From: Dyella japonica A8
GTDB lineage: Bacteria; Pseudomonadota; Gammaproteobacteria; Xanthomonadales; Rhodanobacteraceae
Length of the DNA: 64,000 nucleotides
Direction: 5' to 3'
Assembly: GCF_000725385.1 (NCBI RefSeq)
Contig: NZ_CP008884.1
Coordinates: 558,001 to 622,000, forward strand
The position numbers were made by a program, and so were the translations under genes. Shown piece by piece: positions 16,852 through 26,239 of this stretch (position 1 is the first letter of the stretch; every line of letters starts with the position of its first letter). A model generated the notes under the pieces. It was not told the origin of the DNA and did no database searches. It saw only the letters and a list, made by a program, of their open reading frames with translations.

Positions 16852-17874
16852 TTACGTTCGCCCGTCCAGGTACAGGCCGGCTGCACCGATCACACCGTGC
16901 TGGCCGTGCTCCATCAGTCGTACGGGAACCTGCTGCAGAAAGGCGCGCATGACGCCCTTGTTGAAAAAGCGCTGGCGGAAGCTGCTGGCCAGCAGCACCT
17001 CGCGGATCTGCGGAAGAATGCCGCCGGCCAGGAACACGCCGCCGCGTGCGCCATACAGCAGGCACAGGTCGCCGACGAAGCTGCCCAGCAGGCCGCAGAA
17101 CACCTCCAGCGCTTCCACGGCCGCCTCGTCGCTACGCTCCAGGGCTGCCTGCGTGACCTGCGCGGGCAGGGTCAGCACCGGCGGCTGGTGGCGCAGGGCG
17201 CACAGCGCGCGATACAGGTTGAGCAGGCCGGGGCCGGACAAGGCATGTTCGAAGGAAACGTAAGCACGGCCACGGGCGAGGTGGCGCAGGATTTCGATTT
17301 CACGTTCGTTGCCCGGTGCCAGCGCGATCTGGCCCGCTTCGGTGGCCAGCACGGTGGCGTGCGGGTGACCCGGCAGCAGTACGGCCGAGCCCAGGCCGGT
17401 GCCCGGGCCCATCACCAGCACCGGACCTTCGGCCGGCGGCGCCTCGCTGTCGATCACGGCGGTGGTGTCGGCGGTGCTCAGGAACTGGGTGGCGTAGGCC
17501 ACGGCTTCGAAGTCGTTGACGACGGCGAGCTGCTCGATGCCCAGGCTGTCGCGGATGTCGCGGATGGAGACCGGCCACGGCAGGTTGTCGTTGACGATGG
17601 CGTCGCCCAGCACGTAGCCGGCGCTGGCCACCGCGCAGCGGTTCACGTGCACGGCGTGGTCCAGCTGGCCGACGAAGTCCTGCAGCACCGCCGTCAGGCT
17701 CGGCCAGTCCGCGCAGGCGTAGCGGTGGTATTGCAGCACCGTCACCGGACGCACGCCGTCCGGCTCGCGGCTCACCAGCCCGATGCGGGCATGTGTGCCT
17801 CCGACGTCCGCAGCGAGAAACATGGCTTCTTGCGCCAAGAACTCGCGTGCGTTGTGGCTGACCCCTTCGACCAC
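16852..17874 (-). CDS. Glucokinase-family kinase (candidate GlcNAc kinase NagK-II), copy A
   Basis: The 340-residue Glk-type sugar kinase (ASKHA fold) has the N-terminal phosphate loop FLAADVGGTHARIG, the ATP-site loop GPGTGLGSA near residue 145 and FEHALSGPGLLNLY. The xanthomonad GlcNAc pathway uses glucokinase-like kinases (nagK-IIA/IIB, from memory), so GlcNAc is the likely substrate. The GTG start at 17874 has GAGGGG 7 bases upstream. It precedes TonB receptor A in one operon, with TGACAACGTTGTCA 73 bases upstream. The core is nearly identical to the copy at 26240-27325; the C-terminal ends differ (here YLDGRT). Confidence 0.88.
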   Translation of the reverse strand: MVEGVSHNAREFLAQEAMFLAADVGGTHARIGLVSREPDGVRPVTVLQYHRYACADWPSLTAVLQDFVGQLDHAVHVNRCAVASAGYVLGDAIVNDNLPWPVSIRDIRDSLGIEQLAVVNDFEAVAYATQFLSTADTTAVIDSEAPPAEGPVLVMGPGTGLGSAVLLPGHPHATVLATEAGQIALAPGNEREIEILRHLARGRAYVSFEHALSGPGLLNLYRALCALRHQPPVLTLPAQVTQAALERSDEAAVEALEVFCGLLGSFVGDLCLLYGARGGVFLAGGILPQIREVLLASSFRQRFFNKGVMRAFLQQVPVRLMEHGQHGVIGAAGLYLDGRT

Positions 17875-18481
17875 TGCGATCCCCTCGTCATGCTCGTGTC
17901 ACGTTCCTGTGAACGCGATCCCATGCCGCCGGAGTCTGGTTAAAGGCTGACAACGTTGTCAACAATTCCTGGACGGCCTAGGAAAAAGACCTATGTGGCA
18001 TAGCAACAAGAGGCCACGACACCGCTGGACAATGTCCACAGGACAAAAAATTCAATTCATTGTTTTAGCGATATTTTCAAGCTAATAAAGCACGGCCAGA
18101 CGGCCATTTCGCATTGCGCCACGACAACGAAATCTCTCCATGACCCAAGGCGGTCATTTTCTACCTCCAAAGGGGGGATTTCCGGCCTTTCATACATGGC
18201 CGGATGACCAGGAACCCCCAACGGCCAGGCCCCGTTGCACCCACAGCTTGCCGCGGGAGTCCGCGACGCAACTCCACGTCCCGTGTACGCACGCCCGCAG
18301 GCAGGCGAGGCGGCATGCATCACGAATGGCCGCGATGGCGGGCCGCGCGGATCGGCAAAGCACCCCGCTTCTGCAACACTTCCCGAGTGACTTATTGCCG
18401 CCCGCGAATCACCTGCATGCCGATGATGTTGATGTGCGCCATGGACGCCACCGTTGCCCGCCACCCACGGGCGCCGCAGAC
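17875..18481. other. 607-base divergent intergenic region (kinase A / pxp operon)
   Basis: No gene is supported. It contains the LacI-type operator at 17948-17961 serving the minus-strand kinase operon. It also has a near-perfect palindrome TGGACAATGTCCA at 18026-18038 and, just after it, an AT-rich stretch (~18038-18090) that contrasts with its surroundings and could hold the pxp promoter. No strong Shine-Dalgarno precedes pxpB. Confidence 0.55.
17948..17961. promoter_or_regulatory. LacI-family (NagR-type) operator upstream of kinase A
   Basis: TGACAACGTTGTCA is a perfect 14-bp palindrome. On the minus strand it overlaps a TTGACA -35-like hexamer 5' of kinase A. The identical sequence occurs at 27393-27406 at the same distance from the paralogous kinase. 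It closely resembles the NagR box described for xanthomonads and alteromonads (recalled, not searched). Confidence 0.82.
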
Positions 18482-19195
18482 ATGACGAACCCACGGTCGG
18501 ACGTGCAGTGGGAGGCGCTTGCGGAGGACGCGTGGCTCCTGCGTTTCGGCGACACCATCGACATGGCGGTCAATGCCCGGGTGCACGATGCGGCCACGCT
18601 GCTGCAGGCCCTTCTGCCCGAGGTCGAGTGTGTGCCGGCCTATGCCAGCCTGCTGCTGCGCTTCGATCCGATGCACTGGCTGGATGACCGGGGCACTTTC
18701 GACGGCCACCGCCTGCGCAGCGCCATCGAGGCGGCATTGCGAAGCGCGCCGGCTCACCGGGCCGCGCCTCGCGAAATGACCCTGCCCGTCTGCTACGACG
18801 GTGCCGACCTGCACGAGGTGGCCGCGCACACGCAGCTGACGACCGGGGAGGTGATCGCCCGCCATGCAGCCGCCACGTATCGCGTGGCCATGCTCGGATT
18901 CGCGCCGGGTTTCCCGTATCTGCTGGGACTGGATCCCGCGCTGGCCATGCCGCGCCGCAGCCAGCCGCGCCTCAGCGTGCCGGCGGGCAGCGTCGCTATC
19001 GGTGGTTCGCAGACTGGCATCTATCCGCAGGCGCTGCCGGGTGGATGGCAGTTGATCGGGCGCACGCCGGTATGCCTGTTCGATCTGGCCGCTGCATCGC
19101 CATCGCTGCTCCAGCCGGGCGACCAGGTGCGCTTTCGCGCCATCGACGAGCATGAGTATCAGCAGCTCGCCGCGAGCACCGGACGGTCGGCATGA
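18482..19195 (+). CDS. pxpB: 5-oxoprolinase subunit PxpB
   Basis: The 237-residue product of the KipI / allophanate hydrolase subunit 1 family has MLGFAPGFPYLLGLDP near residue 137 and LSVPAGSVAIGGSQTGIYP near 161. With PxpA and PxpC it forms the ATP-dependent prokaryotic 5-oxoprolinase that opens pyroglutamate to glutamate. ATG 18482 was chosen over an upstream in-frame start (18140) because the family begins here. It is the first of six tightly packed genes; its stop overlaps the pxpC start (ATGA). Confidence 0.92.
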   Translation: MTNPRSDVQWEALAEDAWLLRFGDTIDMAVNARVHDAATLLQALLPEVECVPAYASLLLRFDPMHWLDDRGTFDGHRLRSAIEAALRSAPAHRAAPREMTLPVCYDGADLHEVAAHTQLTTGEVIARHAAATYRVAMLGFAPGFPYLLGLDPALAMPRRSQPRLSVPAGSVAIGGSQTGIYPQALPGGWQLIGRTPVCLFDLAAASPSLLQPGDQVRFRAIDEHEYQQLAASTGRSA

Positions 19196-20175
19196 GCATC
19201 GAGGTCATCAAACCCGGCCTGCTCAGCAGCCTGCAGGACGCCGGCCGTCGCGGCCTTGCCAGCCTGGGCCTGGGCCGCGCCGGCGTCATGGACGAGCCGG
19301 CCTGGCGCCTGGCCAATGCGCTGGTCGGCAACCGCGCCGACGAGGCGGCGCTGGAGATCACGCTCGCTGGCCCGACGCTGCGCTTCGCCGGCGATGCGGT
19401 GATCGCCCTCACCGGCGGCATCATCGAAGCGCGCGCGGACGGTCAGCCGCTGCCACCCTGGACCACCTGTTTCCTGCCCGCCGGCACCCTGCTTCGGCTG
19501 GGTGGCATGCGGCACGGCTGCCGCAGCTATCTCGCCGTGCGTGGCGGCTTTGATGCCGCGCCCGTGCTCGGCAGCCGCAGCACGGACCTGCACGCGCATA
19601 TCGGTCCATTCGACGGAAGAGCGCTGCAGGCCGGCGACACCCTGACTATCGGCGGGCACGACGCGGCGCCCTGGTTTGCTTCCGCACGCGGCGCGCAGGC
19701 ACTGCGCTGGGGCCTCGACCCGCAGCCGTGGCACGACTACGCCCACGCACCGCTTGGCTTGTTGCGCGGGCGTCACTACGACGCGCTGGACGGGGCATCG
19801 AAGCGCGCGCTGACGGCGCAGCGCTTCGTGGTCAGCAAGGACAGCAACCGCACGGGCAGCCGCTTGGATGGCCAGCCGTTGCGACTGGATCACCCACTCG
19901 AATTGGTGTCCGAAGCCACCCTGCCCGGCACCCTCCAACTGCCACCCTCGGGACAACCCATCCTGCTGCTCACCGAGGCACCGGTGACGGGCGGCTATCC
20001 GCGCATCGGCCAGCTGGCGGCCGTGGACCTGCCGCGGCTTGCGCAGCGCCGGCCCGGCGATACCGTATGCTTCCGCGACATGACTATGGATGACGCGCTG
20101 CAGCGCCTGCGCGCACGGAACGACGCACTGCAAACACTGATCCAACGCATCGCACAACGGCTGGAATCCGCATGA
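19192..20175 (+). CDS. pxpC: 5-oxoprolinase subunit PxpC
   Basis: The 327-residue biotin-dependent-carboxyltransferase-like protein (KipA / allophanate hydrolase subunit 2 family) starts IEVIKPGLLSSLQDAGRRGL. It contains GRAGVMDEPAWRLANALVGN and the late-family motif LLLTEAPVTGGYPRIGQLA. It partners PxpB and PxpA in ATP-dependent pyroglutamate hydrolysis. ATGA overlaps join it to pxpB and pxpA, which indicates translational coupling and matched subunit output. Confidence 0.93.
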   Translation: MSIEVIKPGLLSSLQDAGRRGLASLGLGRAGVMDEPAWRLANALVGNRADEAALEITLAGPTLRFAGDAVIALTGGIIEARADGQPLPPWTTCFLPAGTLLRLGGMRHGCRSYLAVRGGFDAAPVLGSRSTDLHAHIGPFDGRALQAGDTLTIGGHDAAPWFASARGAQALRWGLDPQPWHDYAHAPLGLLRGRHYDALDGASKRALTAQRFVVSKDSNRTGSRLDGQPLRLDHPLELVSEATLPGTLQLPPSGQPILLLTEAPVTGGYPRIGQLAAVDLPRLAQRRPGDTVCFRDMTMDDALQRLRARNDALQTLIQRIAQRLESA

Positions 20176-20963
20176 AAAGCCCCATGGCCAAGACCATCGA
20201 CATCAACAGCGACCTGGGCGAGTCCTTCGGCGCATGGCGCATGGGCGACGACGCCGCGCTGCTCGCCATCGTCAGCTCGGCCAACATCGCCTGCGGTTTC
20301 CACGGCGGCGACCCGGACATCATGCGCGGCACCGTGGCGCTGGCCGTGCAGCACGACGTGGCCATCGGCGCCCACGTTTCGCTGCCGGACCTGCAAGGTT
20401 TCGGGCGGCGCGAAATGGCGGTGACGCCGAACGAGGCCTATGCCCTGACGCTCTACCAGATCGGCGCGCTGCACGGCTTCGCGCAGGCCGCAGGCACGCG
20501 CCTGCGCCATGTAAAGCCGCATGGCGCGCTGTACAACATGGCCGCCCGCGATGCGGCGCTGGCATCCGCCATTGCATGTGCCGTTCGCGATTTCGACCCG
20601 TCGCTGCGCCTGTTCGGGCTGGCCAACTCGGCGCTGATCGACGCCGGCATCGCTATCGGCATCCCGGTGGCCGCCGAAGCCTTCGCCGATCGCCGCTATC
20701 GGGCGGATGGCTCGCTGCAGCCACGCCGCGAACCCGATGCCGTGATCCAGGAGAGCGACGAAGCGATAGCGCAGGCGATGGCGATGGCCCGCGAAGGGCA
20801 GGTATGCGCCGTGGATGGCAGCGTCATCACCCTTCAGGCCGACACCCTGTGCGTGCATGGCGACGGCTCGCATGCGGTCGCCTTTGCGCGCCAGCTGCGC
20901 GCCGCGCTGGAGGCGGCCGACATCGGCATCGCACCACCGCACGCCACGGGCAAGCGCGCATGA
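20172..20963 (+). CDS. pxpA: 5-oxoprolinase subunit PxpA (LamB/YcsF family)
   Basis: The 263-residue product shows the YcsF signatures IDINSDLGESFGAWRMGDD near residue 8, SSANIACGFHGGDP and VKPHGALYN. It is the ring-opening subunit of the PxpABC complex in the cytoplasm. The start at 20172 overlaps the pxpC stop; a second in-frame ATG (20184) is possible. Its stop overlaps the start of the DUF969 gene. Confidence 0.94.
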   Translation: MKSPMAKTIDINSDLGESFGAWRMGDDAALLAIVSSANIACGFHGGDPDIMRGTVALAVQHDVAIGAHVSLPDLQGFGRREMAVTPNEAYALTLYQIGALHGFAQAAGTRLRHVKPHGALYNMAARDAALASAIACAVRDFDPSLRLFGLANSALIDAGIAIGIPVAAEAFADRRYRADGSLQPRREPDAVIQESDEAIAQAMAMAREGQVCAVDGSVITLQADTLCVHGDGSHAVAFARQLRAALEAADIGIAPPHATGKRA

Positions 20964-21655
20964 ACTATTGGCCGCTGCTGGGCGTTGCGGTCATCGTCAT
21001 CGGCTTTGCGCTGCGCTTCAATCCCGTACCGGTAGTGGTGTGTGCCGCGCTGCTGAGCGGTGTGCTGGCGGGCATGCCGATACCTGCGCTGCTGGCGCTG
21101 CTGGGCAAGAGTTTCGTGTCCTCGCGCATGCTGCTGATGTTCGTGCTCACCCTGCCCGCCATCGGCCTGCTCGAACACGCCGGTCTGCGCGAGCACGCAC
21201 AGCAATGGATGGGGCGCTTGCGTGGCATGACGCTGGCACGCCTGCTGATCGGCTATCTGCTGGTGCGCGAACTGCTGGCGATGCTGGGGCTGACCGGCGT
21301 GGCCGGCCATCCGCAGACGGTGCGCCCGCTGCTGGCACCGATGGGTGAAGCCGCGGCGGAGAAGATCCATCCGGGACTCACCGACGGGGATCGCGAGGAG
21401 GTACGCGCCGTCGCCGCCGCCACCGACAACATCGGCCGCTTCTTCGGCGAGGACGTGTTCATCGCGCTGGGCGCCGTGCTGCTGATCCAGGGTTTCTACG
21501 CCCAGCACGGCATCGAGCTGACGCCGCTTGCCATTGCGCTCTGGGCGCTGCCCACCGCCATCGCCGCGTTCGTGATCCAGTCCGTCCGCATCTGGCTGTT
21601 TCAGCGCCGCTTGAAGCGTCGTGCTTCGCCCTTCCCCACCGGGCAGGAAACCTGA
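20960..21655 (+). CDS. DUF969 membrane protein, putative pyroglutamate transport component
   Basis: The 231-residue protein has about six hydrophobic segments, beginning MNYWPLLGVAVIVIGFALRF, with a conserved AATDNIGRFFGEDVFIA region. DUF969 and DUF979 proteins occur as a pair, often beside pxp genes, and are thought to form a permease. Transport of 5-oxoproline is inferred from that linkage. It overlaps pxpA by 4 bases, and the DUF979 gene starts 2 bases after its stop. Confidence 0.85.
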   Translation: MNYWPLLGVAVIVIGFALRFNPVPVVVCAALLSGVLAGMPIPALLALLGKSFVSSRMLLMFVLTLPAIGLLEHAGLREHAQQWMGRLRGMTLARLLIGYLLVRELLAMLGLTGVAGHPQTVRPLLAPMGEAAAEKIHPGLTDGDREEVRAVAAATDNIGRFFGEDVFIALGAVLLIQGFYAQHGIELTPLAIALWALPTAIAAFVIQSVRIWLFQRRLKRRASPFPTGQET

Positions 21656-21657
21656 GC

Positions 21658-22626
21658 ATGCTGCGCATCGAATACGCCTACTGGCTGATCGCGGCATTCC
21701 TGCTCTACACGTCCTGGCGCAAAGCGCGCGAACGACAGGTTTACTGCGCGGCATTCTGGGGTCTGCTGGGCCTGCTGTTCGCCACTGGCGACGCGGTACT
21801 CGCCGCCCAGCAGGCAGGCCATGAACTGCCCGCGCAGCTCGCGGGTTGCGCGGTGATTGCGCTGGCCTTGATTGCGCCACGCATGCGGCGGAAGGCGCAC
21901 CCGGAAACGGCGAGCGCATCGGCACGGCTGGCATCCGCACTTCGGCTTGGTCACAAACTGTTCGTGCCCGCCTTGATGATCCCCTTGGTGACGCTGGTGG
22001 TCGCGCTGATCGGCGAACACCTCTCCATCGGCGGGTATGCGCTGTTCGCCAAGCCGCAGATGACACTGACGGGCCTGATGCTGGCCTGCGTCATCGCCCT
22101 GGTGGCGGCGGCCCGCGTCGCACACGCCCCCCTGCTTCAAGGGCTGTCGGAAGGCCACCGCCTGCTTGACGCCATCGGCTGGGCAGCACTGCTGCCACTG
22201 CTTCTTGCCGCGCTGGGCCAGGTGTTCACGCAAAGCGGCGTCGGCGCCGCCATCGCCGCCCTGGCCGGGATGATCCTGCCCGAAGGCAACGCCTTCCTCT
22301 GCCTGCTGGTGTTCTCGCTGGGCATGGTGCTGTTCACCGTGATCATGGGCAACGCGTTCGCCGCCTTCCCGGTGATGATGGCGGGCATCGGCCTGCCGCT
22401 GCTGGTACAGCGCTATGGCGCGAACCCCGCCATCCTCGGCTCCATGGGCATGCTGTGCGGTTATTGCGGCACGCTGCTGACGCCGATGGCCGCCGACTAC
22501 AACCTGGTGCCGGCCGCCCTGCTGGAGCTGCGCAACCCTTACGGCGTAATCCGCGCGCAGGCATGGAGTGCGGCGGGCATTTTCATCGCCACCTTCGTCG
22601 CCATGTCGCTGCTGGTGTTCCGTTGA
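21658..22626 (+). CDS. DUF979 membrane protein, putative pyroglutamate transport component
   Basis: The 322-residue protein has about nine hydrophobic segments. Conserved stretches include GVGAAIAALAGMILPEGNAF, VIMGNAFAAFPVM and GYCGTLLTPMAADYNLVPAA, which mark DUF979. It likely forms a two-part inner-membrane transporter with the upstream DUF969 protein. Position inside the pxp-pcp operon supports pyroglutamate or pyroglutamyl-peptide uptake; direct evidence is absent. Confidence 0.85.
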   Translation: MLRIEYAYWLIAAFLLYTSWRKARERQVYCAAFWGLLGLLFATGDAVLAAQQAGHELPAQLAGCAVIALALIAPRMRRKAHPETASASARLASALRLGHKLFVPALMIPLVTLVVALIGEHLSIGGYALFAKPQMTLTGLMLACVIALVAAARVAHAPLLQGLSEGHRLLDAIGWAALLPLLLAALGQVFTQSGVGAAIAALAGMILPEGNAFLCLLVFSLGMVLFTVIMGNAFAAFPVMMAGIGLPLLVQRYGANPAILGSMGMLCGYCGTLLTPMAADYNLVPAALLELRNPYGVIRAQAWSAAGIFIATFVAMSLLVFR

Positions 22627-22654
22627 ACACCGGCGGCGTCACGAGGTACCACGC

Positions 22655-23308
22655 ATGAGCAAACATCCCCGCATCCTGCTGACCGGCTTCACGCCATTCG
22701 GCCATGAGGACATCAACCCCTCGTGGGAGGCCGTCCGCGAACTGGATGGCCAGCTGATCGGCGGTCATCGCGTGGTGGCGCGCCTGCTTCCCACGGTCTT
22801 CGCCGATTCGCAACGCGAACTGGAACGGGCAGTCAACGACGTCGAGCCCGCGATCGCGCTGGGGGTCGGGCAGGCCGGCGGGCGCAGTCGCCTTTCCATC
22901 GAACGGGTGGCGATCAACGTGCAGGATGCGCGCATCGCCGACAACGCCGGCGCGCAGCCCATCGACGAAGCCATCGTCGCGGATGGGCCCGCCGCGTACT
23001 TCAGCAACCTGCCGATCAAGGCGATGCTCAAGGCCTTGCTTGCCGAGGGCCTTCCGGCGGAGGTCTCGAACACGGCCGGCACCTTCGTGTGCAACCACGT
23101 GGCCTACCTGATGCTCCACCTGGCCCAGACGTACCCCGGCCTGCGCGCGGGCTTCATCCACATCCCCTATCTGCCATCGCAGGCGGCACGCTTCCCTGAC
23201 ACGCCGAGCATGGCCAAGGACGACGTGGTGCGCGCACTGGCCATCGCACTGGAAGTGGCGGCAACCCGGCACGCCGATGTCCGGCTCGGCGCCGGCACGC
23301 TCGACTGA
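22655..23308 (+). CDS. pcp: Pyrrolidone-carboxylate peptidase (pyroglutamyl peptidase I)
   Basis: The 217-residue C15 cysteine peptidase has ILLTGFTPFGHEDINPSWEA at the N terminus, the Glu-bearing RLSIERVAINVQDARI, and the catalytic Cys146 in NTAGTFVCNHVAYL. A His follows in the GFIHIPYLP segment. It removes N-terminal pyroglutamate from peptides, giving the substrate for PxpABC encoded just upstream. A GAGG ribosome-binding site precedes the ATG. It is the last gene of the operon and faces the terminator of receptor B. Confidence 0.95.
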   Translation: MSKHPRILLTGFTPFGHEDINPSWEAVRELDGQLIGGHRVVARLLPTVFADSQRELERAVNDVEPAIALGVGQAGGRSRLSIERVAINVQDARIADNAGAQPIDEAIVADGPAAYFSNLPIKAMLKALLAEGLPAEVSNTAGTFVCNHVAYLMLHLAQTYPGLRAGFIHIPYLPSQAARFPDTPSMAKDDVVRALAIALEVAATRHADVRLGAGTLD

Positions 23309-23315
23309 CGCGCAG

Positions 23316-23345
23316 AAAAAAGGGGCCTGGCAAAACGCCAGGCCC
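23316..23345 (-). terminator. Intrinsic terminator of TonB receptor B
   Basis: GGGCCTGGC (23323-23331) pairs perfectly with GCCAGGCCC (23337-23345). A U6 run follows on the minus strand (plus-strand A6, 23316-23321). It lies between convergent pcp and receptor B; polarity favours the receptor transcript. Confidence 0.87.
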
Positions 23346-23366
23346 ATACCGGGGAGTTGCGGGTAA

Positions 23367-26144
23367 TCAAAGCTTGAAGTGGGCCTCGAGGATGTACTCG
23401 CGGCCCTGCTTGTACTCGTTGGCCAGCTCCGTCATCTCCGCACCGTAGAACTGCTTGTAGGTCGAGTTGAGCAGGTTCAGCGCGTCGAAGGTGAGCGAGA
23501 AGTGCTGGTTGAACTTGTAACCCACTGACGCATCCAGCTCCTTGTAGCTGTCGGTGTAGGAGTCCGGGGCACCGGCCACGTAGCCGCCGGCGAGATACTT
23601 GCTGCGGTAGTTGTACGACATGCTCGCGGTGTACGGCCCCTTCTCGTAGTACGGGGCGAGGGTGTACGAATCCTTGGAGTTGTACGGCAGCGGTCCGCCG
23701 GCAGCGGTGCGGGAGTCGGAGTAGGTAAAGTTGGCGCGCACGCCGAAACCCGTGTCGCCAAACGCTTCCTGGTAGCTGATCGCCGCACCCTTGACCTTGG
23801 CGCGACCGCCGTTGATCGGCGCGGACACGCTGTACTGGCAGTAGCCCGCCAGCGTGCAGAAGCCGTTGGCGACCAGCATCTGGCCGGTGGAGCCCTGGAT
23901 CAGCTGCGCCCACGAACCGTTCTGGCGCCCCTGCGTGGTGGCGGCGTTGACCACGTAGTTGAGCACGTTCTTGTAGAAGCCCGACACCGCCACCATCGAC
24001 TCATTGTTGAAATACCACTCGCCCGACAGGTCGAAGTTCACTGAGCGATACGGCTTGAGGTTCGGGTTGCCGGCCGTGGCGGTAAGCACGGTGTCGTTGG
24101 CTTCGAAGTACGGCGCGTACTGGTTGTACGGCGCGTAGGCTTCGGTTTCCGAGGCGGCGCCGCGCAGGATCACGTCAGGCGTGACGTTCCAGGCGATGTT
24201 GAAGGCCGGCAGCCACTGGTTGTTGGTACTGCTGGAGCCCACGTAGCCGAAGCCCGGCGGGAAGGCGCAATCCCAGGTGCTGCAGGTGCTGGGTACGTTG
24301 TAGCCCCACGAGTTGATCTTGGTGCGCACCCAGCGCACGCCCAGGTTGCCGTGCACGACGTCGTTGCCGTAGTTCAACTGCGCGTAGGCCGCAGTGTTCT
24401 CCTGCTTCACGTTGAAGGTGTTGTCCCAGTAGTCCACCGGGTCGTTGGCGATCAACGTGTTGCCATTCAGCACAGCGTTGTAGATGGACTGGAAGCCCAG
24501 CGTCTGCACGTGGCGAACGGAGCTGCCGGACAAGCCGATGTCCGAGGAGCCCTGCAGGTTGGTCAGGCCACCGTAGCCGATCTGGTTGAGGGTGACATTG
24601 GGCACGCCCACGTTGTAGATCAGCAGCGACTGGCTTTCCCAGTGCGTGGCCCAGCGCGCGCCAACCGTCACGTTGTTGAGGAAGCCGTCGAAGTCCTTGG
24701 TGAAATCGAGCTGGCCGTACTCGTCGCGCGCCTTGTACGGCTTGTAACCGATGTTGCCGCCGAAGTTGTTGTCGGCCCAGTACTGCGGATTGTTCGCCGA
24801 GGCGAGATCGGTGTAGTTGAAGCCCTTGTTCATGCTCCAGTCGAAGCCGCCACCGTAGAACAGCTCCTTGAACGCCTGGCTGATGTCGTTGTTGGACGTG
24901 CTCACGCCCAGCTGCCCGGATACGCGCCAGCCATCACCCTTGTAGGTGCCGCGCCAATCCGCGCCCTTGGTGCGGATAAACGACTTGCGCGCGTCGTTAT
25001 CCATGAAGGTTTCCGCCGTGCTGGTGCACGAGGTCGTGTTGAAGCACGGCGTGCCGACCTGCGTACCGGACGCGATAAGGCCGTTGCTGCCGGCGTTGAG
25101 ATGCGAGATGCCGGCGAAGTTGAAGCCGGCAATCGGGTACATCGAGACGTTGAGGTTGTCGAGGCGGTCGGTCATGTACAGCAGGCTGAGCGTGCTGTCG
25201 AAATGTTCGTTCGGCCGGTACTGCAGGTTCACCAGCACGCTGTTGCGCTTTTCGGTCTGCTGGAAGTTGGCCGAGTTGATCTCGGTCGGCATCAGGTCCG
25301 AGGAGTGGATCTGGCCTGCCGCGACCTGCGCGGCGATGGCGGGATTGACTGCAGCGATCGCCGACACCGGGGTGTAGCTGAAAATTTCCTGGCCCTGGCG
25401 GTCCGTGCGCTGCTCGTAGTGCTGGATGGACACGTCCGCGCCGAAGGTCTTGTCCGCGTTGCGCCAGCTATAGAACACCGAGGCATTCGGTCGCGTCTTG
25501 TCGATCATGTCGTTGTAGTTCACGCCCACCGAACCGCTGAGCGTGTTCGCTGGCACGTCGAGCGGCTGGATGGTGTGCATGATCACGGTGCCGCCCAGGC
25601 TGCCTTCGGGCAGGCGCGCCTCCGGGCTCTTGAAGATCTCCAGCGAGCCAAGGATTTCCGGCGGCAGCAGCGAATAGTTGAAGCCGCGATTGGGGCTGTC
25701 GCCGTACAGCCACATGGCCTGGGCCACCGGGTGGCCATCGAGGAAGGCCAGGTTGAGGCTGGGATCGATGCCGTCAATGCTCACGCGCTGCGTGGCGCCG
25801 AACGCGCGGTCCAGGGTGACGCCCGGAATCTGCGCCAGCGCCTCCGCCACATTGGTGGCGGGGAATTTGCCGATGTCCTCCGCCGTGATGGCGTCGACGA
25901 TGGCGTCGGCGTTGCGCTTGGTATCCAGCGACGCCTGCAGGCTGGCGCGGATGCCGGTGACCGTCACCGTCTCCAGCTGCTTGGCCTGGGACTTGTCCGG
26001 GGCGTTCTGCGGCGTGGCGGTGCCCGTGGTGGTCGATGGCGTGGGGTTGGTGCCGGTCTGCGGTGCGTCCTGCGCCTGGAGCGAGATGGATATACACAAT
26101 CCGGCAACGATGCTTGCGGCTAGCAGAGTCTTTCGGTGTGACAT
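23367..26144 (-). CDS. TonB-dependent receptor (Xanthomonas/Caulobacter type), copy B
   Basis: The 925-residue receptor starts MSHRKTLLAASIVAGLCISI behind GGGAGG. It shares with copy A the plug motifs (KQLETVTVTGIRASLQAS, RNADAIVDAITAEDIGKFP) and a barrel ending in HFKL. Substitutions and small indels against copy A are spread throughout, mostly in predicted extracellular loops, so the two may prefer different chitooligosaccharide lengths. It is transcribed with kinase B upstream under a NagR-type operator. Confidence 0.92.
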   Translation of the reverse strand: MSHRKTLLAASIVAGLCISISLQAQDAPQTGTNPTPSTTTGTATPQNAPDKSQAKQLETVTVTGIRASLQASLDTKRNADAIVDAITAEDIGKFPATNVAEALAQIPGVTLDRAFGATQRVSIDGIDPSLNLAFLDGHPVAQAMWLYGDSPNRGFNYSLLPPEILGSLEIFKSPEARLPEGSLGGTVIMHTIQPLDVPANTLSGSVGVNYNDMIDKTRPNASVFYSWRNADKTFGADVSIQHYEQRTDRQGQEIFSYTPVSAIAAVNPAIAAQVAAGQIHSSDLMPTEINSANFQQTEKRNSVLVNLQYRPNEHFDSTLSLLYMTDRLDNLNVSMYPIAGFNFAGISHLNAGSNGLIASGTQVGTPCFNTTSCTSTAETFMDNDARKSFIRTKGADWRGTYKGDGWRVSGQLGVSTSNNDISQAFKELFYGGGFDWSMNKGFNYTDLASANNPQYWADNNFGGNIGYKPYKARDEYGQLDFTKDFDGFLNNVTVGARWATHWESQSLLIYNVGVPNVTLNQIGYGGLTNLQGSSDIGLSGSSVRHVQTLGFQSIYNAVLNGNTLIANDPVDYWDNTFNVKQENTAAYAQLNYGNDVVHGNLGVRWVRTKINSWGYNVPSTCSTWDCAFPPGFGYVGSSSTNNQWLPAFNIAWNVTPDVILRGAASETEAYAPYNQYAPYFEANDTVLTATAGNPNLKPYRSVNFDLSGEWYFNNESMVAVSGFYKNVLNYVVNAATTQGRQNGSWAQLIQGSTGQMLVANGFCTLAGYCQYSVSAPINGGRAKVKGAAISYQEAFGDTGFGVRANFTYSDSRTAAGGPLPYNSKDSYTLAPYYEKGPYTASMSYNYRSKYLAGGYVAGAPDSYTDSYKELDASVGYKFNQHFSLTFDALNLLNSTYKQFYGAEMTELANEYKQGREYILEAHFKL

Positions 26145-26239
26145 GACGTCCTCCCCTCGAAGGCTTCACTGCAGGAGATGCCGTGCGACATCGGCTGCGG
26201 CGTGTCGATCGGGCGTGGGCCCGGTTGGATGGATGGGAA

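Noticed and set aside
18057..18197. 46-codon minus-strand frame starting MYERPEIPPLEVEN in the pxp upstream region
   Set aside because: A plausible small peptide, but I see no ribosome-binding site or relative, and it overlaps the AT-rich regulatory patch.
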